From Tessaracoccus timonensis (GTDB taxonomy: Bacteria; Actinomycetota; Actinomycetes; Propionibacteriales; Propionibacteriaceae): 64,000 nucleotides of DNA. A model generated the notes under the pieces. It did no database searches, had not been told where the DNA came from, and was given only the letters and a program-made list of their open reading frames with translations. The stretch spans positions 1-64,000 of the forward strand of contig NZ_LT996886.1 in NCBI RefSeq assembly GCF_900343145.1, given 5' to 3'. Both the position numbers and the translations under genes were made by a program. Below are positions 35,632-46,300 of the stretch, piece after piece. Positions within the stretch are counted from its first letter, which is position 1. Each line of letters starts with the position of its first letter.

Positions 35632-36566
35632 GAACGCTCCCTGACCCTCTTGGCGATCCGCAGCCGCGCCGAAGCGGCCCGCGAGTTGGCTTCGATTTCG
35701 CTGTATTCAGGGCGCTCGGCGCCCTTGGTGACGAGCGTGAACGCCGCTCGCATGTGTTCCGGCACGACGGGAAGGTTGCGCGGCGCGCTGTCGCTCGACG
35801 CCTGCGCGAACACGCGCTTGACGAGGCGATCTTCCAGCGAGTGGTAGCTCAGCACCGCGAGCTGCCCGCCAACAGCGAGCGCGTGCATCGCTGCGGGCAG
35901 GACGCCTTCGAGCGCGTCGAGCTCGTGGTTCACCTCGATGCGCAACGCCTGAAACGTGCGCTTGGCGGGGTGCCCGCCCGAGTACCGGGCCGCTGCTGGG
36001 ATGGCGTCGCTGATGACACGCACGAGCTGGGCCGAGGTCTCGAGTGGGCGAGCCTCGACGATGGCTCGCGCGATGCGATCCGCGAAACGCTCCTCGCCGT
36101 ATCGCTTGAGGATGCGCGCGAGGTCAGCCACGTCGTAGGTGTTCAGCACGTCGGCGGCTGTTTCACCCTCCTGCTGATTCATGCGCATATCCAGCGGAGC
36201 ATCGACGCGGTACGTGAAGCCGCGTGCTTCCCGATCAATCTGCAGCGACGACAGTCCCAGGTCCAGCAAGATTGCGTCGACGCGCGTGAGCCCGAGGCTG
36301 GAAAGCACGTCGGGCAGCTCGTCGTAGACGGCGTGCACAAGAGTGAGTCGGTCCTCGTACTCCGCCAGGCGCTCCGCGGCGACCTGGAGGGCGTCGGTGT
36401 CGCGATCGATGCCAATCAGTCGCGCGTTGGGGTTCGCCGCCAGCATCGCCTTGGCGTGCCCGCCGAGGCCGAGTGTGCCGTCGACGTACACCGCCTCCGG
36501 GTGCTGCAGGGACGCAGAGAGGACGTGAACGATGCGGTCCCGCATGACCGGCACGTGTACGTCCAT
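35628..36566 (-). CDS. rsmH: 16S rRNA m4C1402 methyltransferase RsmH
   Basis: Protein of 312 residues with the MraW/RsmH blocks HVPVMRDRIV, DGTLGLGGHA, ILLDLGLSSLQID and the C-terminal YHSLEDRLVKRVF. It methylates C1402 of 16S rRNA using S-adenosylmethionine. ATG at 36566 has GGAAGGG in front. A 139-base gap with no open frame of note separates it from mraZ; on the minus strand it holds a 6-bp hairpin (CCCCGT, ACGGGG). Confidence 0.95.
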   Translation of the reverse strand: MDVHVPVMRDRIVHVLSASLQHPEAVYVDGTLGLGGHAKAMLAANPNARLIGIDRDTDALQVAAERLAEYEDRLTLVHAVYDELPDVLSSLGLTRVDAILLDLGLSSLQIDREARGFTYRVDAPLDMRMNQQEGETAADVLNTYDVADLARILKRYGEERFADRIARAIVEARPLETSAQLVRVISDAIPAAARYSGGHPAKRTFQALRIEVNHELDALEGVLPAAMHALAVGGQLAVLSYHSLEDRLVKRVFAQASSDSAPRNLPVVPEHMRAAFTLVTKGAERPEYSEIEANSRAASARLRIAKRVRERS

Positions 36567-36705
36567 CTCTCGACCCTTCCAATGTGATTGACGTGCAGTT
36601 GTGCATTGCTGTGCTGCGTCCTGCCCCCTGGTCCCCGTCCGCCTGGCGACCTGACAACGGGGAAGAAAAGTCAGGGAGCCAGCCGGACGAGCACCGGGGA
36701 GCAGG

Positions 36706-37137
36706 TCACGGCGGTGGAGGCATGAATTCCTCATCGAGCTCGGAGAAGCCAGCCTCGCTGGCCTCGGAGTACTCGGCCCAGCGCTCGGCGTCCCAGATCT
36801 CGGCGCGGGTACCGGCGCCGATCACGACGACGTCGCGGTGGAGCCCGGCGTAGTTGCGCAGAACCTGCGGAATGGTGACCCGCCCCTGCTTGTCGGGGAT
36901 TTCGAAGCTCGCGCCAGCGGCGAGCATGCGCTGGTAGTCGCGCACCTGCTTCACCGTCGTCGGAGCCGACGAGACCGGTTCCATCAACTGCTCGAAGGCC
37001 CGAGCGGTGTAGACGGCCAGCGCGTGCTCTTGCGTTCGGGTGACGACGCAGCCATCGGCGAAGTCGTCGCGGAACTTCGCGGGCAGGATGAGGCGCCCTT
37101 TCTCGTCGAGCTTCGGCGTGTACGTACCGAGGAACAT
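36706..37137 (-). CDS. mraZ: Transcriptional regulator MraZ
   Basis: Protein of 143 residues with two SpoVT-AbrB/MraZ repeats: MFLGTYTPKLDEKGRLILPA at the N-terminus and FEIPDKQGRVTIPQVLR in the second half. MraZ binds short direct repeats in front of its own operon and tunes division and cell-wall gene expression. The matching repeats are present at 37171-37200. A longer in-frame ATG exists upstream, but ATG at 37137 starts the family's conserved sequence. Confidence 0.95.
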   Translation of the reverse strand: MFLGTYTPKLDEKGRLILPAKFRDDFADGCVVTRTQEHALAVYTARAFEQLMEPVSSAPTTVKQVRDYQRMLAAGASFEIPDKQGRVTIPQVLRNYAGLHRDVVVIGAGTRAEIWDAERWAEYSEASEAGFSELDEEFMPPPP

Positions 37138-37170
37138 CGGGCACCTCCTTCCTCCAATCTGGGCCCATTC

Positions 37171-37200
37171 CACTCCACTTGCCCCCACTTTACCCCACTT
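37171..37200 (-). promoter_or_regulatory. MraZ-box repeats upstream of mraZ
   Basis: Three 10-base units end at 37180, 37190 and 37200 and on the minus strand read AGTGGGGTAA, AGTGGGGGCA and AGTGGAGTGG. The exact 10-base period and the GTGG core match the known MraZ operator design of repeated TGGG-type boxes with five-base spacers. A looser fourth unit may begin at 37201. The site lies 34-63 bases before mraZ and in the 189-base interval shared with the divergent moxR gene. Confidence 0.8.
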
Positions 37201-37326
37201 CCCACCACCTTTCTCCCCATATTGGGCGTGTTCCTCCCCGGAATCGAGATCGCTGAGTTCTGGCTTGCCCGCGAGGCCAGTACGCTTAGTGCGACATCAC
37301 CGATTCCGACAGGAGATCTGCCCGAA

Positions 37327-38283
37327 GTGAATGCACCGAACATCGCCGCGGTTGCGCAGCTGGCTAACGCGGTCAGCACCGAGATGGCCCGCGTGATTGA
37401 AGGCAAGCCACGTCAGATCCGCACCGCGGTGACCGTGCTCCTGGCAGGCGGCCATCTCCTCATCGAAGATGTGCCCGGTGTCGGTAAAACCGTGCTCGCG
37501 AAGGCACTCGGACGCTCCATTGCCGGCGACGTGAAGCGCATCCAGTTCACGCCTGACCTGCTACCCGCCGACGTGACGGGTGTCTCTGTGTTCAACCAGC
37601 AAACCCGCGAGTTCGAGTTCAAGCCAGGCGGCATTTTCGCCAACATCGTCTTGGGCGACGAGATCAACCGAGCCTCCCCCAAAACCCAGTCGGCTCTGCT
37701 CGAGGCCATGGCGGAGCAGCAGGTGTCCGCCGACGGCCGCACCCACCACCTCAGCCAGCCGTTCATGGTGATCGCCACCCAGAACCCCATTGAGATGGAG
37801 GGCACCTATCCCCTCCCCGAGGCCCAGCGTGACCGCTTCATGGCGCGTATCCAGATGGGCTATCCCAGCAAAGAGTCGGAGTCGGCCATGTTGCTGGCGC
37901 GGGCGAGCGGCGATCAGCTCGCCAAGGTCAACGCCGTCACGTCGGTGGAGCAGGTGAACCAAGCGACGCGTGCGCTCGAGGGCATCTACGTCGCGCCCAT
38001 CATCGCCGACTACATCGTGAGCATCGTCGAAACGACGAGGAATCACCCCGAGCTTCGGCTTGGCGCAAGCCCTCGCGCGTCGCTACACCTCATGCAGGTG
38101 GCACGTGTGGAAGCGGCCCTTGCCGGGCGCGACTACGTGATCCCCGAAGACGTCCAGTCGCTCGCCGTGGAGGTGATGGCGCATCGGGTGATCACCACCG
38201 TCGAGGCGCAGATCGCTGAGCGCTCCGCCGAGACGATCATCGCCGACGTCGTCCGCTCGGTTCCGGCCCCCAGAAGAGGCTGA
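37327..38283 (+). CDS. MoxR-family AAA+ ATPase
   Basis: Protein of 318 residues with Walker A in LLIEDVPGVGKTVLAKAL, Walker B LGDEINRASPKTQSALLEAM and the sensor region TQNPIEMEGTYPLPEAQ, all standard for MoxR ATPases. These act as chaperones for partner proteins, commonly of the DUF58 type encoded next. The GTG at 37327 is eleven bases after AGGAG, rather far, so the start could be improved. It is divergent from mraZ. Confidence 0.92.
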   Translation: MNAPNIAAVAQLANAVSTEMARVIEGKPRQIRTAVTVLLAGGHLLIEDVPGVGKTVLAKALGRSIAGDVKRIQFTPDLLPADVTGVSVFNQQTREFEFKPGGIFANIVLGDEINRASPKTQSALLEAMAEQQVSADGRTHHLSQPFMVIATQNPIEMEGTYPLPEAQRDRFMARIQMGYPSKESESAMLLARASGDQLAKVNAVTSVEQVNQATRALEGIYVAPIIADYIVSIVETTRNHPELRLGASPRASLHLMQVARVEAALAGRDYVIPEDVQSLAVEVMAHRVITTVEAQIAERSAETIIADVVRSVPAPRRG

Positions 38284-38289
38284 CTCCTC

Positions 38290-39528
38290 TTGCTTCGTGG
38301 TGCGAGGCCGACGCTACGCGGCTGGATGCTGTTGCTCGTGGGCACGGTGCTGGTAGCCGCGGCGGCAGCCGTCGGTGAGCCTGACCTGGTGTGGGTCGGG
38401 CTGTTCTTGCTTGTCTTGCCACTGCTGAGCCTCATCATGGTGTTGCTGCTGCACCCCAAGCTTGAGTTTTCACGCACGATCCACCCGGCACAGGTCACCG
38501 TCGAGGAGACTGCCGAAGCGGTGGTGCGCCTCCGCAACACCAAACCGCTCGCTGCGACGACGCTGGAGCTCTACGACATGGCGCCCGAACCGCTCGGGGG
38601 TGGCGCCAAGTTCTCGGTCATGCGCGCGTTCGGGCGGTGGGAACAAGCCGTCCGCTACCAGATCGAATCGCAGCAGCGTGGGCGGTTCCTCGTCGGCCCG
38701 CTGAAGGCGAGGGCAGGAGATCCGTTGGGGCTCGCCGTGGCGATCGTCCGCCCCCGCGGCGAGCCGACGTTGCTGCGCGTCACGCCGAAGATCTGGCCAC
38801 TGGTGGACGCGATGCGCGGCATGGGCGTCGGTGCGACGGGAGAATCGTCGCCGCATCTGACGGGCGCTGCGGGCCAAGACGACGTGCTCGTGCGCGAGCA
38901 TCGCCACGGCGACGACATCCGTCGCGTGCACTGGCGCATGACGGCGAAGCAGGGTGAACTCATGGTGCGCCTCGAGGAGCACCCGTGGGACCCGTCCGCA
39001 CTCCTCATTGCCGACACGCGGCGCGTGAGCCACGTCGGGACAGGCCCGCAGTCGAGCCTCGAGTGGGCTATCTCGGCCGCGACGAGCGTGGCCGTCAAGC
39101 TCGCTGACGAGCGCTATCACATCGTCATTGCTGGGGGTTCGGGAACCATCTTCGAACCTCGGCAGCTAAAGGGCCCGGCACAGCGCCAGGCAGTGATCGA
39201 CGCGATGACCGACGCAGGCGCATCCAACGAACACGACCTGAGCGCGATTTTCGCGGAGTCTGAGTCGCTCGACGCCACCGGCAGCCTCGCGTTCTTCGGG
39301 GGGCTACTCACGGTGCAAGACGCCGCTACCCTGACAGCCATTGGTCAGCGCATGGCCAAGCCATTCGCGGTCGTGATGGACGCAGCTGCCTGGAGCGAGC
39401 CCTCGTCGGAGCATCACGACGCTGTGCAGTTGCTGCAGCGCCATGGTTGGGCTGTGGAACAGTACGGGCCTGGGGCTTCCTTCACGAAGGCGTGGGCGCG
39501 CGCCATGACGAGGCGGGGTGCCGCATGA
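38290..39528 (+). CDS. DUF58 (VWA-like) membrane protein
   Basis: Protein of 412 residues with two N-terminal transmembrane helices (about 10-55) and the DUF58 signature around REHRHGDDIRRVHWRMTAK, followed by a von Willebrand A-like region. It is the usual MoxR partner; the pair is thought to assemble or regulate an envelope complex, but the mechanism is not known. The start is TTG at 38290. The stop overlaps the transglutaminase gene by four bases. Confidence 0.88.
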   Translation: MLRGARPTLRGWMLLLVGTVLVAAAAAVGEPDLVWVGLFLLVLPLLSLIMVLLLHPKLEFSRTIHPAQVTVEETAEAVVRLRNTKPLAATTLELYDMAPEPLGGGAKFSVMRAFGRWEQAVRYQIESQQRGRFLVGPLKARAGDPLGLAVAIVRPRGEPTLLRVTPKIWPLVDAMRGMGVGATGESSPHLTGAAGQDDVLVREHRHGDDIRRVHWRMTAKQGELMVRLEEHPWDPSALLIADTRRVSHVGTGPQSSLEWAISAATSVAVKLADERYHIVIAGGSGTIFEPRQLKGPAQRQAVIDAMTDAGASNEHDLSAIFAESESLDATGSLAFFGGLLTVQDAATLTAIGQRMAKPFAVVMDAAAWSEPSSEHHDAVQLLQRHGWAVEQYGPGASFTKAWARAMTRRGAA

Positions 39529-41693
39529 GCCATCGAAAGAATGTGCTGCTGCCCCTCATGATCGCCATCGCGGCGTGGGCGTCGATCCTGCCGATGAACA
39601 CCCTCATCACCGGGCACGATCACCTCACCGTCGCTGCGGGCGCGGCCGGTGTTGTGGGAGTGGTCGGTGTGCTCGGTGCGCTCACCAAGCTGGGGCGAGG
39701 GCTCACCTACGCACTGCAGGTGCTGGCCGCCGTGGCGTTCGCGCTGTGGCGCTCGACCACGCTCTTCCCCGACGAGCCCTTCCCCTCGACGGTCATCGAG
39801 CTGTGCCGCTCCGGGGCCGAGGTCATTAATGCGTCTCAGCCCCCCGTGAAGGGCGTCGCGGGCGTCGTGTTCTTGGTGCTGCTGTTGACACTGCTCGTGC
39901 AGCTGATTGTGGAATTGCTCGCGACGGTGCTGGACCAGCCGTCGTGGACATTCGCCCCGCTCTTCCTGAGCTACATCGTGGCTGCGATCGCCAGCCATGA
40001 TGAGTTGACGCTTAGCGCCTTCGCAGCAGTCGCGGCCGCCTATGTGCTGGTGTTGGTGACTGCCACGAGTGTCGGCGACGGGTACCGCGCCGAAGGCGCT
40101 TCTCGGGCCGGCGCATTCCACGCCACGCGCGCACTGTTTGCGGCGGTGCTTGCCGTCGCGGCCATCGGAAGCGCCGTCGCACTGCAGCCGCTCATTCCGC
40201 TCGGTGAGAAACAGCCGTGGCAGGGAGCGGGATCGGGGCCCATCCGCTTGAGCGATCCCACGGTGGAGCTGAACAAGAATCTGCTCCGTCCCGAGGACCG
40301 CCCTGTGCTGACGTATCGCACACCAGACGGCGAACCCGTCTACCTGCGCACAGTGGCGCTGCCGAATCTCACCTCGAACGGTGCTGGTTTGACGCAGATG
40401 AAGCTGCGCACCAGGGGCTTGGCAGAGTCCTACGACGCGCCGGGGCGGGACGTCACCGTCGATGTACAAATGGAGAATGTGCCATCCGAGTACTTGCCTG
40501 TGCCGTTCGCGGTCGACAGCTTCGATGCTCGGGGCTCCTGGGCGTACGACCCGGCAACGCTGTCGGTCGTCGCTACCGGCAAGGATCGCGCGCAGGCGAC
40601 GGTGGGGCTCGGCTACTCTGCGCGCGCTGTCGTACCGAATCCCAGCAAGGAAGATCTCGACGATGCCACCGCCGGCACCGACGTCGATGCCATCACTACC
40701 GCGGTGCCCGGTGTCGATGACCGTGTGGTGGAGTTGACGAAGCAGGTGGTGGGAGACGCCGACACCGACGGCCAGAAGGCGCAGGCCATCCAAAAGTTCC
40801 TGCGCAGCGACAAGTTCAACTACTCGATTGAGGCTCCCCAGCATGCTTCGCTCGATGTGATCTCGTCGTTTGTCTTGGAAGACCGCAACGGCTACTGCAT
40901 CCACTTTGCATCTGCGATGATGACGATGGCGCGCATCGAAGGCATTCCATCCCGCATGGCCGTGGGGTTCAACCCCGGAAGCCGGATGGATGACGGGTCC
41001 TTCCAGGTGACCTCACACAACATGCACGCGTGGCCCGAGCTGTATTTCCAGGGGCTCGGTTGGGTGCCGTTTGAGCCCACGCCGTCGGTGGCCGGGCCAC
41101 CGGCCTACACCGACCCCGACGCGCCCTCGACCGCCACGCCAACGCCGTCGCCCTCCCCTAGCCCCAGCCCGACGCCATCGTCATCGGCGGCCGCTGATCC
41201 GACGCCAAGCTCGAATGCATCCCCAACACCGACGCCTACCGGCGTTCCGTCCAAGCAACCTGTTCCGGTGCCGACGTCGAGTTCTTCTTCCGCCTGGGTG
41301 CCCGTACTGCTTGGGGCGCTGGGCGTGCTGGTGCTGCTCGCCCTGCCCTGGCTCATCCGCGAAGGCTTCCATCGCTGGCGCCTGCGCGCAGGGCAGGAGC
41401 CGCGAGGGTTGGCCGATGCCGCGTGGCGCGAGGTGCACGCCATATTCACCGACGCGGGATTGCCATGGCCCGACGGGTCGCCCGGCCCTGCCGCACGAGC
41501 TGCGGCAGATTCGGTGCCCTCCGGCGACCTCCTCACTCAGGTGGCGGACACCGTCGAACGTGTTACGTTCTCGCGTGACGGTGCTGACGTCACCCAGCTG
41601 CCACAGCAGGTGGCCGCACTGCGACGCAGCATGACGAGCAGCGTGCCGTGGTGGCGAAAGTTCTGGCCACGCTCGCTGTGGCGATGGCGCTGA
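39525..41693 (+). CDS. Transglutaminase-like membrane protein (TgpA type)
   Basis: Protein of 722 residues. Five or six N-terminal transmembrane helices (to about residue 200) precede an extracytoplasmic region with a transglutaminase core: NGYCIHFASAMM gives the catalytic cysteine and HNMHAWPELYF the histidine, followed by WVPFEPTP. A Pro/Ser/Thr-rich linker (about 530-590), one more helix and a cytoplasmic C-terminal domain follow. Whether it acts as a protease or a cross-linking enzyme is unknown. The ATG overlaps the DUF58 stop. Confidence 0.88.
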   Translation: MSHRKNVLLPLMIAIAAWASILPMNTLITGHDHLTVAAGAAGVVGVVGVLGALTKLGRGLTYALQVLAAVAFALWRSTTLFPDEPFPSTVIELCRSGAEVINASQPPVKGVAGVVFLVLLLTLLVQLIVELLATVLDQPSWTFAPLFLSYIVAAIASHDELTLSAFAAVAAAYVLVLVTATSVGDGYRAEGASRAGAFHATRALFAAVLAVAAIGSAVALQPLIPLGEKQPWQGAGSGPIRLSDPTVELNKNLLRPEDRPVLTYRTPDGEPVYLRTVALPNLTSNGAGLTQMKLRTRGLAESYDAPGRDVTVDVQMENVPSEYLPVPFAVDSFDARGSWAYDPATLSVVATGKDRAQATVGLGYSARAVVPNPSKEDLDDATAGTDVDAITTAVPGVDDRVVELTKQVVGDADTDGQKAQAIQKFLRSDKFNYSIEAPQHASLDVISSFVLEDRNGYCIHFASAMMTMARIEGIPSRMAVGFNPGSRMDDGSFQVTSHNMHAWPELYFQGLGWVPFEPTPSVAGPPAYTDPDAPSTATPTPSPSPSPSPTPSSSAAADPTPSSNASPTPTPTGVPSKQPVPVPTSSSSSAWVPVLLGALGVLVLLALPWLIREGFHRWRLRAGQEPRGLADAAWREVHAIFTDAGLPWPDGSPGPAARAAADSVPSGDLLTQVADTVERVTFSRDGADVTQLPQQVAALRRSMTSSVPWWRKFWPRSLWRWR

Positions 41694-41752
41694 TTGGTAC
41701 GGACGCAAACTCGGCATACAATGACCGGTACATCTCTCCCAAGGAGTCGTGC

Positions 41753-42178
41753 ATGGAGCTATCCGAACAGGAGCGCAAGCTTCTCGAGCAGCTTGAAGCT
41801 TCCCTCAAAGCTGAGGATCCGGGTTTCGCTGACACGCTCAGTGGGCGCGGCCAAGTGCGCATTCACCGTCGCCGCGCGGCGATCGCCGGGCTGGCGTTCA
41901 TCGTCGGCCTCGCTGCGCTGCTCGGGGGCATCCAGATTCATCCTGCGGTGAGTATCGCGGGGTTCGCCGTGATGCTGGCGGGGGCTATCGTCGGCATTAA
42001 TTCCTGGCAGCGGGTGCAGGGCGAACCAGACCCTGCGCAGCGCAATCCTGATGACACCGACGGTGGCGGCAGCGGCGCATCCGCACCGCGGCCTTCTGCT
42101 TCGTCGTCGAGCCAAGACTTCATGGCGCGCTTGGAAGAGCGTTGGAAGAAGCGCCAGGAGGGCGGCGGGCAGCCGTAA
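41753..42178 (+). CDS. DUF3040 membrane protein
   Basis: Protein of 141 residues: the N-terminal MELSEQERKLLEQLEASL box of DUF3040, two transmembrane helices (about 43-82) and a Gly/Ser/Asp-rich C-terminus. DUF3040 genes are regularly found near mraZ in actinobacteria but have no assigned function. ATG at 41753 has a perfect AAGGAG six bases ahead. It converges on dinB with only nine bases between the stop codons. Confidence 0.88.
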   Translation: MELSEQERKLLEQLEASLKAEDPGFADTLSGRGQVRIHRRRAAIAGLAFIVGLAALLGGIQIHPAVSIAGFAVMLAGAIVGINSWQRVQGEPDPAQRNPDDTDGGGSGASAPRPSASSSSQDFMARLEERWKKRQEGGGQP

Positions 42179-42187
42179 CGCCTGCGT

Positions 42188-43339
42188 TCATCTGGCAAGC
42201 CTGGCTCGACGCACGGCGTTCGGCCCGAACCGGAGCGCGAGCTTGTCGATGGCAGCCTCAGCGTCGCGCCACCCGTGTTCTGGTTCGTCCAGTGCCGGCT
42301 GTTCGTAGGCCGTTTCGTTCGGTATGAGCTTGCCCACTCGCACACCCACCCGCCGGATGCGTGCCCGCTGCAGATGCAGGCGTCGAAAGAGCCGCATGGC
42401 TTCAGCGAAGATGGCGTTGGTGGCGTCCGTCGGAGGAATGGAACCCGTGCGGGTTACCGTCTGGAAGTCTGCAAACCGCACCGACAGCGTGATCTGACCG
42501 CCCACCATGTGTTGCGCTCGCATTCTCGACGCGGTGCGCTCGGCCATGCGCAAGATTTCCGTCTCGACAGCGAGCTCGTCGTCGGTGTCGAACGGGAAGG
42601 TCTCTTGCGCACCAACGCTGCGTTCTTCTGGCTCGCGCGCGATAACGGCGCGTTTGTCGTAGCCCCACGCTAAATCGAGGAGTTGTGCCCCTTGCGAGCC
42701 CAACGCCCGCTGCAGCGTCTGGCGTTTCGTCATGGCGACATCGCGGATGGTGACGAGGCCGAGCTGGTGGAGTTTGCTCGCCGTCGCTTCCCCCACGCCC
42801 CAGATGGCTTCCACCGGAAGCGGGTGCAGGAAGCTCACGACCTCGTTCGGCTGCACCGCCAGCAACCCGTCGGGTTTGGCTTGCTTGGACGCGAGTTTAG
42901 CGACGAATTTGTTGGGCCCGATGCCCACCGAGCAAGGCACGCGCTGCTCGTCCATCACCTGCGCGCGAATGCGCTCCCCCACCGCGACAGGGTTACCGCC
43001 CAGCCGGCGCATCGCCATCGTGAGGTCGAGGAAGGCCTCGTCGATGGAGGCCATCTCCATGCGGTCGGTGATTGTGCAGAAGATCTCTTTGATGCCGTTG
43101 GATACCTGCTCGTAGCGGTCGAAATCGGGCGGAACCACGTGGGCTGCCGGGCACAAGCGCCTAGCTCTGCTCGTCGGCATACCTGCACCAATGCCGTAGG
43201 CCCGGGCGGGATAGTTAGCCGAGAGCACCACGCCGCGCCCGTCGCCTCCGACGAACATCGGCACCGCCGCCAGCTCTGGACGGCGCGCGATCTCTACCGA
43301 CGCGTAGAAGGCATCCATGTCGATATGTGCGATGATCAT
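42188..43339 (-). CDS. dinB: DNA polymerase IV (DinB-type Y-family polymerase)
   Basis: Protein of 383 residues. The catalytic acids are intact: Asp7 and Asp9 in HIDMDAFYASVE, and Asp100-Glu101 in SIDEAFLD. A helix-hairpin-helix region (PVEAIWGVGEATASKLHQLG) and a little-finger domain follow. It therefore looks like an active translesion polymerase, not the inactive ImuB that accompanies DnaE2 elsewhere. Its ATG overlaps the dnaE2 stop by four bases, so the two are co-expressed. Confidence 0.93.
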   Translation of the reverse strand: MIIAHIDMDAFYASVEIARRPELAAVPMFVGGDGRGVVLSANYPARAYGIGAGMPTSRARRLCPAAHVVPPDFDRYEQVSNGIKEIFCTITDRMEMASIDEAFLDLTMAMRRLGGNPVAVGERIRAQVMDEQRVPCSVGIGPNKFVAKLASKQAKPDGLLAVQPNEVVSFLHPLPVEAIWGVGEATASKLHQLGLVTIRDVAMTKRQTLQRALGSQGAQLLDLAWGYDKRAVIAREPEERSVGAQETFPFDTDDELAVETEILRMAERTASRMRAQHMVGGQITLSVRFADFQTVTRTGSIPPTDATNAIFAEAMRLFRRLHLQRARIRRVGVRVGKLIPNETAYEQPALDEPEHGWRDAEAAIDKLALRFGPNAVRRARLAR

Positions 43340-46300
43340 CGGCCGATGCTCCCTGGGCTGGAGTGCCAGAGTTTGCGGGCTGTGCTCTGCTGCGGCGCGT
43401 GATAGCTGGCGGGCTCGGCGTCGATGATGCGCTGCACCGCGGCGACGGCTTCACCAGGATGGTGTGCGCGTTCGAGCGCATCGCGCCAGTGCGCGTAGAT
43501 ATGTTCCAAGCTCCATGCTCCCGTGGCGCGAAGCGAGACGCCGCTGCGCCCAGTGCGCCGGACGGTGCCACGCACCAACAACAGCCAAGAGTTGAACACC
43601 GTCGTGGAATACGGGCCCTGCACGTCTTCGAAGAACGTGGCATCGCTCACGCCGGTGGAGTCGTCGAGGGAGAGGAACACCACCCTGCGCCCCGAGCGAA
43701 CCGGGGGCGTCTGCGTGGCCACCTTCACCCCTGCCACCAGCACTTCCGCGCCTTGCCGTTGGCGGCCAAGGAGCTGTGCAGGTGTGACGCTGAGCGCGCG
43801 CAGCAAGGGCAGGTATCGCGTGATCACGTGACTGCTCGCGTCCAGACCGAGCACCTCCAGCTCGGCCCGAATGCGCTCGTCAGGCCCCATTTCAGGCAGG
43901 CCCGTGGGTGTGACGTCGAGGCAGTCGGATTCTGTGAACGTGAAGGCGTCCTGACCTTCCAACTGCTTGCCCGTGCCTGCATGGAGGTCGGCGATGGTGA
44001 GCAGCACATCGCGCCGGGTAACCTGAGCGTGGCTGCGCAGCTCGCCTGCGCACCCGATGCCGTAGAGCGAGTCGAACCCGCCGGCCAACGTGAGATGCTC
44101 AGCGGTGGTGCGGCTGGTGCGCGCGCGTTGCCAGAAATCGGTGACCGACGTGAACGGCTGGGCGTCCACGATGCGCGCCACCTCGTCGTCGGTGACGCCT
44201 GCCACGTCGGACAAGGAGAGCCGGATGCCCCAGCCGCCGTCGACGTGTTCGGCGCGGTAGCTGCCCGTGGATGTGTTGACGTCGAGGCTCAGCACCGCAA
44301 CCCCCATCTGCCGCGCTTCTTCGAGCAGCAGCCGTTTCGGGTACATGCCCGGATCGTGGGTGAGGATGCCGGCGAGAAAATGTGCCGGGTGGTGCCGCTT
44401 CAACCACGCTGATTGGTAGGTGGGCAGCGCAAATGCGGCGGCGTGTGCCTTGCAGAACCCAAACGAGGCGAACGACACCAGGACCTCCCACACGCGCTCG
44501 ATCACCTCGCTGGCGTATCCCCGCTCGCTTGCGCACCGCCGGACCCAGCGCTCTATCTCGTGTTGGTTGTTCCTATCCGCAAGTGCGCGACGGACCTCGT
44601 CGCCCTTCGCGAACGAGCACCCCGTGACGGCGGCGACGAGCCGGATGATCTGCTCGTGAAACACCACCACCCCGCACGTTTCTTCGAGGAACGGCTGGAA
44701 ATCGGCGTGGAGGAACTCCGGTGTGCGCAGGCCCTGGCGCGCGTCGACGAAGGGCGTAATCATGTCGGACTTCACCGGGCCGGGGCGGAAGAGGGAGATG
44801 TCGATCGCGATGTCGTCGAAACTGCGTATGTCGAATTTGCCGACGAGTTCTCGCTGCCCTGGCGACTCAATCTGGAAGCAGCCGAGCGTGCGGCGCTCGG
44901 CGATCATCTGGTACACCTCCTCATCGTCGAAGGGCTCGAGCGCGTCGATGTTGGGGGCGCTGCCCGTGGTGCGCTCGAGTTCATCGAGTGCGTACGCCAT
45001 CGCTGACTGCATGCGCACGCCCAGCACGTCGAGTTTCATCAGCCCCAGGTGCTCGACGTCATCTTTGTCGAACTGGCTCATGGGGTGCCCCTGAGCGCTG
45101 AGCTCGAGCGGAGTACGGGTGGCGAGGGTGGCGTCGGAGAGCACCACGCCGCAGGGGTGCAGCGCCACATGGCGCGGCAGCCCGTCGAGAGATTCCACCA
45201 GGGTGAACAACCGCTCGAGGCGCGCCTCCCCCATGCCGGCATTGCGGAGCTCGGGAAGCTCTCGGATGGCGGTGCGGGCATCGCGGGCCCGGATGCGCGG
45301 GAACGCTTTCGCCATGGCGTCGATCTCGCTCGGGGGAAGGCTGAGCGCTGCGCCGACGTCGCGTACAGCGTGCCGCACTCGGTAGGTTTCGAGCATTGCG
45401 ACGCAGGCCACCCGGGCGCTGCCGAAGCGCTTGAATATGCCGTCGTAGACCTCGGTGCGGCGCGCGGATTCGACGTCGAGATCGATATCTGGCAAGGCCC
45501 TTCGAAGTGGTGACAGGAAACGCTCCATGAGAAGGCCGTGCCGCATCGGGTCGACGCCGGAGATGCCGAGCGCGTAGTTGACGAGCGAGCCCGCGCCAGA
45601 GCCTCGGGCGGCGCAGCGAATGCCCATCTCGTTCACCATCTGCACCACGTCGGCGACCGTCAGGAAGTACGCATCGAAGCGAAGGCCCGCGATGGTTGCC
45701 AGCTCGTCGTCGAGCCGTGCCGCGGCGTCGGGGGTGACGACGCCGTACCGCGCGGCCAGGCCCGCCTCGCAGCGGGCGCGCAGTGCGCGAGGTGCGTCGT
45801 CGCGGGTAGTGCCGAGGGTTTCGAGCTCGGGCAGGCGAACCTCGCCGAGGCCGACGTCGTGACGCGGGCTGAGCGTGCAGCGCTCCGCGAGCGCCTCGGT
45901 GGCAGCGAGCAGCACTTCGGTGCTGGCCCCTGCGAGCCGAGCGACCTCGTCGACGGCGCGGCGCATCTCCTGTTTGCCCTTCAAGTAGCCCTCGGCGTTG
46001 ATGCGGTCGATGTTGCCGGCCCGCAGCGGCACACGTCGCCTGGCTGCGTCGAGCACGTCGCAGGTGGCGGCCTGCTCAGGACGCGCCATGCGCACCATGT
46101 TCGTCGCGACGACGGGCACCCCCGCCTGCTGCGCGGCGCGCACGAGCCCCGCGGCCTGGTGTGCAGACGCGACGCCTCGGCCAGGCGTGTGATGGTTCGT
46201 CATCGCGACGGTGAGCCCGCCTGCCAGCGCATCGCGCCAGCGCCGGATTTCGTTGACGGCGCCGTCGAACCGAGCGTCGAGCAGCAGCCTCCCGACTGGG

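Noticed and set aside
39414-40904. A 496-codon open frame on the minus strand opposite the transglutaminase gene
   Set aside because: Composition is that of an antisense shadow and it has no recognisable domain; the plus-strand gene is well supported.
42188-43339. Calling the Y-family protein ImuB because it follows dnaE2
   Set aside because: The catalytic acids are all present, which argues for an active DinB-type polymerase.
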